This document shows, in pieces, positions 57,031 to 64,000 of a DNA stretch of 64,000 nucleotides. Under the pieces are notes generated by a model. It had not been told where the DNA came from and ran no database searches. It worked only from the letters and a program-made list of their open reading frames with translations. The stretch covers positions 1,736,001 to 1,800,000 of the forward strand of contig JAKSXM010000266.1 of NCBI GenBank assembly GCA_022575985.1, read 5' to 3'. How positions within the stretch are numbered: position 1 is the first letter of the stretch; every line of letters begins with the position of its first letter. The DNA comes from Anagrus nilaparvatae. Taxonomy: Eukaryota > Arthropoda > Insecta > Hymenoptera > Mymaridae. The translations under genes and the position numbers were made by a program.

Positions 57031-57311
57031 GTAGATTAAGAATTAATGAAAAATTATAGGTTTTGATTCGGCGGTACTTAAGTCATTAGGGTACAGACAG
57101 ACAGACAGACAAATAAATTTTTAAATATACATAGTATATAGTATATAGTATCAAGATATGAATATACAGATGGTTCTAAAATTGACTTAATCAAGTAATA
57201 CCAATTGCGACATTAAAATTTTATCATATTTTTCAGATATTTCACTCTTTAACAAAATTTTCAAAAAATTTAATTTTTTCCAAAAATAGTAAACATTTTG
57301 TATTTTAACTT

Positions 57312-57796
57312 TATTTTAACACCGGTATTATGTAATTTGTTTCATTTTTTCGAGCCTCATGATGTGTATAGAAACACATCCACACAAATAAATTATTAAA
57401 AATACTATAAAAAATAAAAAAATGAAAAAAATATTTTTAACTAGCTTCAAAAATATTTTATAAAATTTTAAAAATACCTCTGTTTTGAATAAAAATTTAA
57501 GAGAATACATAAAAATTGGTGCCGAATCGAATAGTACATACTTGTGACAATAAAATTTGTCGATAGTCTCGAGATATTTTAGTTTTTTACAACATTTTTC
57601 AAAATTTTATCAATTTCAAAAACACTAAAAATTAAATATCTCAAAAACTACGATAGCTGAGCTGAAAATCTATAGCCTACGTCACCCGCGGACTTTTTAT
57701 CTTTATTTTGACACCGGTTTTATGTAATTTTGTTCAGTGGTTAGACCCTGATGATGGAACACACACACAAAGACAGACACACAAATAAATTTTTAG
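57312..57796. repeat. Two diverged copies of an ACACCGG repeat
   Basis: Segments 57317-57396 and 57712-57792 share ACACCGGTWTTATGTAATTT, then a TGATG centre, then ACACAAATAAAT ends. A GACA/CACA-rich tail of similar form also ends at about 57118. It looks like a dispersed family present about every 400 bp here. Confidence 0.55.
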
Positions 57797-57995
57797 TCAA
57801 ACACTATTGGATTTAAAATAGGAGCATGTTCTATATTTTGATAATCAATGGGAGAAAGAGTCACGGATACCGAGGAATGAAGTCTAGCGACTGATTCATG
57901 TTTGCGAAGATGATATTCGTAAAGAACTCTGTCATTAGAAACAGGATAATTATCACATTCTTTAAAAGGACAATAAAAGGGTTTTTTGCCCTCCC

Positions 57996-58174
57996 GGGCG
58001 TAAAACTCGTGTGTAAAGAATTTTCTGAACTCGTTTTACGCCTAGGTGGGCAAAAAATAGTGTAAGGATCATGGGCGAAATACTTTAGACACGAGCGTGA
58101 ACACATGTCACTCATGCCCGGCTTCGCCGAGCACTCGTGCTAGTGCTCACGCTAGTGCCGAAACTTTTACGCCC
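57996..58174. mobile_element. Small MITE with GGGCGTAAAA ends
   Basis: It starts GGGCGTAAAACTC and ends GTTTC-spaced TTTTACGCCC, giving 10-bp perfect terminal inverted repeats. A longer internal foldback uses the left end: a TTTTTTGCCC...GGCGTAAAAC arm at 57981-58008 pairs with 58030-58058 with four mismatches. The 179-bp body is GC-richer than its surroundings. It interrupts the last exon of JmjC copy B. No clear target duplication was seen. Confidence 0.6.
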
Positions 58175-58671
58175 TTGATACTTAAAATAGATAAAATAAT
58201 AAATCAGTTAATATAGGCAATAACATACCAGCGGAACTGTCCAAATAATTAAAAACTAGTTGGAGGTAGAAGAGTTTACAAGGACTAGGTCTCCTAGTTC
58301 CTGTAGTACGTAAAATCTTGGAATTCGGTGTTTATTCAATTGTTGGAAAAATATAGCTTTCGTAAAAGGGAGCTACTCGGCATTTACAAAATGCACAATA
58401 CTGCAGTATTTGGTTCTGTTTTTACAATTTTTAACGCAACCCTGAGGTTTAAAATTGGTACGACAAGTTACCTCACGAGGCGAACATCCAGGATAAGATA
58501 ACTTGTAAGGCTTAATACCTGCTAGGAAATCGCAAAGGGCAGAAGCATGAGTACCTGCCCATAGTTTCAAACCACTAATTAAGTAATTAGCGGAAAATAG
58601 TTCGCCATATTCCAGGTGCAAAGATGTGCAGGAACCTTGAGGGCTTGCGTAAGACATAGGAACAGTGAGTC

Positions 58672-58750
58672 CTGAAACGAAAAAAAAAGAAAGGAATAAA
58701 ATAAATGTAAAATTATAATTATTTTTATTAATTTAATAATAAATATTTAC
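58672..58750 (-). other. Spliceosomal intron in JmjC copy B
   Basis: Donor CCAG|GTAAAT, acceptor TTTTTTCGTTTCAG. Joining gives CCA GGA CTC (Pro-Gly-Leu) and restores the JmjC motif order. Length is 79 bp. Confidence 0.8.
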
Positions 58751-59082
58751 CTGGATTACGGGGCAAAAAGGTTTCAATAATATTGTGACTTGTGCCATCA
58801 GGTAGTGTAAAATTAATATAGTTATTATTTTCATATGGGAACTTATGATCGCGTACATTTTCCCAAAATTGACTTGTTAACGCAAATTGGTCAATAATCC
58901 GGGAAACATCAGATAGAGTAGGATATTCAGCGACAGGTGGTTGTTTAGATAAAAAATCTTTCTTAATTAATTTAGAATTTTTATTATCAAAAACACGAAA
59001 TGGGGAAATTTGGGTCGTCATTGACATGAATTTTTAAGCTAAAAAAAAAAAAAAAGAAAAAGAAAAATGTTAAAATATTCAT

Positions 59083-59170
59083 GAAGCTGACCAGTAAAGG
59101 CAGATAGATTAGATAAGGGTTGATTATATAAAATTTTTACTAGTTCATCAGCATTATATAGTCGTTCCAT
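59083..59170 (-). other. Possible upstream exon of JmjC copy B
   Basis: An open stretch beginning ATG at 59170 reads MERLYNADELVKILYNQPLS. It lies just upstream of a strong polypyrimidine/AG site at about 59036. A direct join does not keep the frame because of a TAA, so the assignment is tentative. Confidence 0.25.
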
Positions 59171-59312
59171 TGTATAGCGATGTATTAAACTGAAAAAAGA
59201 AAATTTTTTTTGTAAAAGATTTTAAACATTATAGTTGAAAAATTTAATTTTATTAGAGTAAAAAGAAAGGGGGATGCAAAACTGATTATAGAGAATAAAT
59301 ATTATAAAATAA

Positions 59313-59340
59313 TTTTTTTTTTTTTTTTTTTTTTTTTTTA
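59313..59340. repeat. Poly(T) tract next to the Penelope-like fragment
   Basis: About 27 T residues abut the left arm of the 34-bp inverted repeat. Confidence 0.9.
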
Positions 59341-60743
59341 GATTTTAGTAGGAATTTATTATGAATAATAAATAATATTCCCAAAAATATTTTAGTGATC
59401 CCCTTTTATAAATATTTAAACGATGATATTATAATGAGCCTAAAAAATTCAAATATCTCCGTCGTAAACCAAATCCCTAACAAGTTCAACACACTTATAA
59501 CTCTAGGCAAAGATAAAATAAGTAAATCTGAAATAAATAACGTAGTTTATAAAATTAAATGCAGAGATTGTAAATTTTCCTACATAGGCCAGACTAGCAG
59601 AAAACTTTACAAACGTGTTAATGAACACAAAAAAGCATATAAAAATCGGAAAAAAGACTCAATATTTCATATCCACAGGAAGTCAAAAAAACATAAAATA
59701 AATTTTAATTTAAAATCAATAAAAATACTTGATCAACAAAAAAAGTTATACCGGAGACTGTTTTCTGAAATGCTCCATATACACGACTGTAAGTCAACAT
59801 TAAACCGTATGCAGGACACTCAAAACCTGAAATACTATTACAAAAATACTATAGATTTAATTAATAAAAAACTTTCCTAATTAGATAATATATAAAAAAT
59901 TTAGACAATAAAACGAATAAATGATTTAATAAATTAATAATATTTTTAAATAAAAAATTTGTTTTTGCTGTTTTGCTTTTTTATTACGATTTTAAAACTT
60001 TGTTTCGCGTTTTTTCTTTTTTTTTTTTATATAAAAAATAGTTTAAAAATACGTTAAAGAAAAAAATCAAAGAAAAAAATATTTCAATCTCATTAGAGCT
60101 ACATAAAATTACAGCTGTGACATAAGATCTTTAAATTTATATACTTTATGTAATTTCTAGGTACTTGAGCTATAAACTCTTAACCCTTGATTCCTATACA
60201 TTAGTAATTAAAAAAAATATTCAATTTTGTTTATCTTACTCAAATTCTTTCAATATATAAAAAAACTTTTTTCTCCTTGTCTAATAATAAAAAAATTTTT
60301 GTTAACGTATGAATCGGTGAACCTTTAAACTTTTTAAATTTAATAGATTTTAGTACTTCATTAGCAGTGAGAACAGAAACTCTTATAACTAAAATTACAG
60401 TTTATTATTGTTTTCTATATATATAAAAAAGTTTAAAAAAAAAAAAATTTTTTTAATAAAATTTTATAATGTTTATTGTATAATATTATGTGTCTAATTC
60501 AAAAAGATATTTTTTAAATTTTCGTAAGTTTATTATTATATATTTAATTATTTTGAAAATTTAGTTTTTCTGTAATAAAAAAATTTTTTGTAAAAAATTG
60601 TTTATACAAATTGTATGCATTGTATTTTCAGATCTTGAAAAGGGAGACACAGATCTCCGAAACGTCGATGTAAAAACATTAAAGAAATATCTTGTTCCAA
60701 AAAGATCGCATTTATTATTCATAATAAATTCCTACTAAAATCT
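59340..60743 (+). mobile_element. Penelope-like element fragment within a 34-bp perfect inverted repeat
   Basis: The arms 59340-59373 and 60710-60743 are perfect inverted repeats starting AGATTTTAGTAGGAATTTAT. Between them are a GIY-YIG endonuclease frame (59395-59880), an AT-rich 3' region, and a segment at 60635-60672 with an AGATCTCCGAAACGTCG phrase of the sort found near Penelope ends. The reverse transcriptase is missing. Inverted terminal pieces are common in Penelope insertions, because truncated inverted copies accompany them. Confidence 0.78.
59395..59880 (+). pseudogene. GIY-YIG endonuclease end of a Penelope-like element
   Basis: The frame is open from before 59395, where the first codon shown is GTG and not a real start, to TAA at 59878-59880. 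It is truncated at its N-terminus, since the RT should precede it. The GIY-YIG domain has NNVVYKIKCRDCKFSYIGQT near 59538-59597, with VYK and YIG as the two name motifs. RKLYKRVNEH follows (Arg and His of the active site), then HRKSKKHKINF and a C-terminal Glu in YRRLFSEMLHIH. The enzyme would cut target DNA for reverse transcription. The domain itself has no stops. Confidence 0.85.
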
Positions 60744-61015
60744 TTTTAATATTTGGAACGACAACAGTATTTATACTGTTTAAATCATCTTATAAATTAT
60801 AAAATAATGAAATAAATTAAGTATAAGTAAGCATTTTTTTTAAAAATAAATATTTAAGTGATTAAATAATATTTTTTTTTAGTCTTGGGGAGATAAAATT
60901 TTTTTAATGAAATATGATGTTATTTGAGAATTTGGTTAATGAGTTTTTTTTCTGCTTACTATAAATTTAAGTATGGGTAACGTTTGATTGAATAGCAAAT
61001 GATATTTATTTTTGT

Positions 61016-61650
61016 AACCGGCTCGGTAGCGCAGAGGTAACGCGCTCGCTTTGTAATATAGCAAAATATTATGAAGTGGGTTCGCATACAGAGCAGTGAC
61101 AACTTTTTTTCTGAAAATAAATATTTAATAAAATAAATATTTGTTTTAAGAAGGGAGAGCAGAGCTAGCTGCCGAGTCGCAGGGGGCAAGACGAAATGGA
61201 AAGTGCCATTTGCTTGCCTCCGTATGTCATGCATAGAGGGCGTTTTTCCAAGGTTTTTCGCGCCTCTTTTAAAGCGATTAATGTGAATAACAACTCTGCG
61301 CTTTAAAGACGGAATTGTCAGCATGGCTCCTATTAAAAAGTCGGACCTTGGACCGCATTTGGCCATCCCAAACCCTAGTAAAGGCTATGAATAGATAAAG
61401 TTTGAAATGATTGTTAAAGTTCCACCTATCCTAAACATCCCTTCTAATCCCACAGTTTCACCACAATTTGTCCATACGTCTCCAAACCTATCTAATTATT
61501 TCCATTAAAGGAAAAAGCGGTATATATCTCAATATATATATCGACTTCCGAGGGAATAAAAGCAAAAAATGCGGTTTGGACCGCTTGTGCAAATAACTGT
61601 TGGTGACCTCCGTATAACGTAAGGTTCTAAGAGGTTAAATAAAGCACATA
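61016..61650 (+). mobile_element. Long tRNA-headed SINE, copy 2
   Basis: It is flanked by a perfect 14-bp duplication, ATATTTATTTTTGT, at 61002-61015 and 61651-61664, which fixes the length at 635 bp. The head has an A box, GTAGCGCAGAGGTAACGCG (61026-61044), and a weakened B box, GGGTTCGCATAC (61078-61089). Its CTCGCTTTGTAA arm recalls a threonine tRNA. Shared body segments with copy 1 include TATGTCATGCA, GGGCGTTTTT and GGTTTTTCGCGCC near 61225-61263, and nearly the whole 3' 200 bases from about 61451. The tail is AAAGCACATATAT, not poly(A). Confidence 0.87.
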
Positions 61651-63038
61651 TATATTTATTTTTGTTTACCGGATAGTATAAATTTAGAGTTTAAATAAAA
61701 ATATAAATTTAGAATTTAAATAAATAGAATAATTTTTTTTTTTTAATATTGTTAATTAATCTGTGATATTTAATTTGATACTTTCACTTCCAGGAGTGTA
61801 AAATATTTTATTTTTTGTAGAATTATACTTTTACTGCAATATAATTTAATAATAATATAACATTTTTTTTATGCTGATATAAAAATAATATAAATATAAA
61901 TCACATTTTTTTTTAAATATAAAAATAGCAGAAATTTGATAAATTAATAAATAAAGATAAATAAATAATAATTAAATAACAAATTAATAAACTAAATAAT
62001 TAATAAACTAATAAATCCTGAGCGACGGAAAGATAAGGGGTGCTGGCATAAAATACTGATAAACTTTGCTCATTGTTAAGTTTGTTTGTTTTAACATTTT
62101 AAATCTCCAAGGAGAGTTAATAGTTACTTAGTTTATGTCTTTAAAAAAAGTCTTTCTCTTCAAATTTTAAATATCGACAAAAATAGCTTGCATCTCTTTT
62201 TTTGGATCGGAAGGGAATTTTTTTGCTTAGCATATCTTAGAAGCAAATTTATTCATAAACAGCAGTTAAATAAATTATTAAACAGTTATTTACATGAACT
62301 TGAATCTTTGTGAACCGAAAAATTTGTTTTTATAAAATAGAAAGTTTTCATACAGAAAAATAGATGTAAGATATTTTGGTCGATTTTAGGAGTTTAAATG
62401 ATAGAATGTTTTCACCTCCAAGAACAGTATAGAGTAAAATAATTTCAATAACTTTTGCTTTGTATTTATTAAATCTGTAAGAAAAAATAATTGTAATTTT
62501 TATGTAATTTTTATTTATAATAATAATAATAATTTATTTAAAGTTTTTTGTATATGATTTTTCTCTTTTCATGCAACAAAATATAAATCATTTTTTTATT
62601 GCTACTAAGCATTGAGTAACACAGGGGTAGCAATTTTTTCCTACTAGTTTTTCTTTTCATGTATACAATTTTTTAATTGTTGAATTTTTCTAAATTCTAG
62701 GAGATATCAAAATAAAAGCAACTGTTTTATGTAATAACTAAATTTTATTATGCATTTGATTTTTTATTTAAAAGAAATATTTACATCTTTTTGACAAAAA
62801 TACAATGCATTTTTTTAAAGTAAATGCATGATGATATTAATTTTTAAATTTGTTACTAAAGATATTTTATGTGTATATTTGGCATTCCTCTTTTATCTTA
62901 TACCTTGCAAATACATGCAAAAAAATAAAACAAAATATTTTAGAAATGCATGATTTATTTTAACTTACACTTTTATTTTAACTTAAACTTTTATTGTTAG
63001 TCTAATTACTGACCTAAATTATTTCATAATATTTAAAA
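61651..63038. other. AT-rich stretch without recognised features
   Basis: Apart from AT-rich simple sequence (AAT and AAATA runs near 61950-62010 and 62515-62535), I see nothing to annotate. Confidence 0.5.
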
Positions 63039-63114
63039 TGGTTTATTTCGGCTCTGTATAGTAGTACGAGCCATCATCAGTAAAGTATACTACTATACTT
63101 CTTTATATAAACCA
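63039..63114 (-). ncRNA. Hammerhead-type ribozyme candidate (type III topology)
   Basis: On the minus strand the segment reads, in order, stem III 5' arm TGGTTTAT (63114-63107), A at the cleavage position (63106), a stem I hairpin, CTGATGA (63080-63074), a stem II hairpin, then GAAATAAACCA (63049-63039). Stem I pairs TAAAG with CTTTA, then TATA with TATA, around a GTAG loop with an AAG bulge. Stem II pairs GGCTC with GAGCC. Stem III is TGGTTTAT with ATAAACCA, 8 perfect pairs using the last A of GAAA. All core bases of the hammerhead (CUGAUGA and GAAA) are present in order. One extra U lies between CUGAUGA and stem II, which is not in the canonical core and may reduce or abolish activity. Confidence 0.6.
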
Positions 63115-64000
63115 AAGTTGTTAAAAATTTTCTTAAAACCCATTTATATACATTTAGTACGCCATTTCACTTTCGAGAAAAATTACAGTTTATGTTCATC
63201 AGTGTTAACATGGTAAAACACAAAATATATATGGGTGTATCCATTACTTTTCATACAAAAGTGGGTGCACGCATGTCACCGATTGGGCTCAAATTTTTAG
63301 ATTATGTTTGGGGTTATAAAAAACTCACCTAGCCAAATTTTTAGCCCTCTAGAACAATATGGGGCCAAGTACTTTCCATCGATTAGTAGCTTTTCAAAAC
63401 ATTCTGCAAGCTTTGTAAAAAATTAGAAAGCTGAAAAGTCAAAATTCCTATGTTATTTAAATGGGAAAATTGAGGTGCTTACAAGCACGTGTTTTTGCAA
63501 CGCAAAAGCAAAATCCTTGGAACTGGGAACTTTTTATGACCAAAACTTTACAAAAAAACCCGGGGAGCAAGGTTTTGCCACAAAGTCCAAAAATAGGTCC
63601 ACTTTAATACACAAAATACGTGAAGAATAAAGCTTTTTTGGGAATGTATAAAAACGGATAGAAGCCAATATCGTCCACCAAAATTTTAGAGATTATTTAT
63701 TAATGTTTGAAGAATATTCTCTGAAATTTTTGGCCATTTTGGTTATTATAGAAAAAAGTTATAGTAGTTTGAAAACGCAAAAAAATCAAAATTTCCGAAA
63801 AACGACCAAACTAAAATACGCATAACTCCGGATAAAATTAGCCGTTTTTAATTTTTTAGTTCGCATTCAAAAGGTCTTGAGTAGTACAAAATTTTGCGAC
63901 TAACCGGAAGTAGTTATATAAAGATTTCCAGATTTGGCACCAATTTGTAATTCCTGTTTTTTTTCGTTTCATGCAACCAACCGGAAGTCATTTGACTGAA
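63115..64000. other. Unclassified non-coding sequence, repeat-like
   Basis: From about 63220 the sequence is less AT-rich, with phrases such as AACTCCGGATAAAATTAGCC and two CAACCGGAAGT-like segments (63903 and 63980). It has no ORF. The texture is that of a dispersed repeat, but no second copy is in the window and it runs off the end. Confidence 0.35.

Larger units (their letters stand above)
57793..59027 (-). pseudogene. JmjC plus C2H2 zinc-finger gene, copy B
   Basis: Exon 1 (59027-58751) holds EYPTLSDVSRIIDQFALTSQ and runs to FLPRNP. A 79-bp intron (58672-58750, GTAAAT to TTTCAG) is followed by exon 2, GLTVPMSYASPQGSCTSLHL, with HLE at the place of the JmjC HxD/E iron ligands. Then come NYLISGLKLW and a Cys cluster (CSPREVTCRTNF, then CVKNCKNRTKYC), followed by KHRIPRFYVLQELGDLVLV. 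Two in-frame TAG codons (58373-58375 and about 58253-58255) break exon 2, and the donor follows at 58228. The last exon is cut by a MITE at 57996-58174. Its remaining part encodes one C2H2 finger (FYCPFKECDNYPVS, then YHLRKH) and a tail to TAA at 57793-57795. It aligns segment by segment with copy A. Demethylase activity is not implied. Confidence 0.68.

Noticed and set aside
57728..57770. CTGATGATGG near 57730 as a hammerhead core
   Set aside because: Followed by a CA-rich run with no pairing partner and no GAAA in position.
62000..63000. Host gene in the right-hand AT-rich stretch
   Set aside because: No ORF, splice-framed exon or conserved motif could be found on either strand.

Overview
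This window is eukaryotic, AT-rich, and almost entirely mobile DNA. It comes from an insect, plausibly a hymenopteran, although no single feature fixes the order. The evidence is spliceosomal introns with GT/AG borders, poly(A)-tailed LINEs and SINEs, several LTR retrotransposon superfamilies, a Penelope-like element, Tigger and piggyBac DNA transposons, and one exon that looks like a kainate-type glutamate receptor. There are no bacterial-style operons, no CRISPR array and no intact host gene.

Layout, 1-17.2 kb. A decayed Gypsy integrase opens the window. It is followed by a lineage-specific tail region, a near-perfect 313-bp tandem duplication and an env-like pseudogene. A Tigger element with matching TIRs and a broken transposase follows (4884-7462). 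A minus-strand BEL/Pao relic (about 7.5-13.1 kb) is split by a 5'-truncated R1-type LINE with a perfect 13-bp target duplication and an intact 632-aa reverse transcriptase ORF. Then come LINE and DDE-transposase relics and, at 15366-15587, the receptor-like host exon.

Layout, 17.2-42 kb. A 10.2-kb Copia element (17303-27536) has 280-bp LTRs that differ at about one position and a perfect ATATG duplication, yet its coding region carries about eight lesions. It sits inside the 5' LTR of a Gypsy element whose body runs to 34.1 kb. The Copia leader holds a TTAA-flanked 1.2-kb inverted-repeat element and a second R1 fragment. Further on are a PHD-like LINE ORF1, a 5S-rRNA-headed SINE inside a predicted intron, and a second Copia copy (about 38.0-41.46 kb) preceded by a short multi-exon reading frame.

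Layout, 42-64 kb. This part contains two copies of a long tRNA-headed SINE (712 and 635 bp), a CR1/Jockey-type LINE interrupted at TTAA by an internally deleted piggyBac, and a second, internally deleted Tigger. It also has two minus-strand pseudogenes of one intron-containing JmjC plus C2H2 zinc-finger gene, a Penelope-like GIY-YIG fragment framed by a perfect 34-bp inverted repeat, and a minus-strand motif that folds as a type III hammerhead ribozyme (63039-63114).

Working relationships are of nesting rather than a pathway: Copia in Gypsy LTR, R1 in BEL, piggyBac in LINE, SINE in intron. The best candidates for something undescribed are the hammerhead-like motif, the long tRNA SINE family, the 5S-headed SINE, the duplicated JmjC/C2H2 family, and the covarying stem-loop shared by the two R1 3' UTRs.
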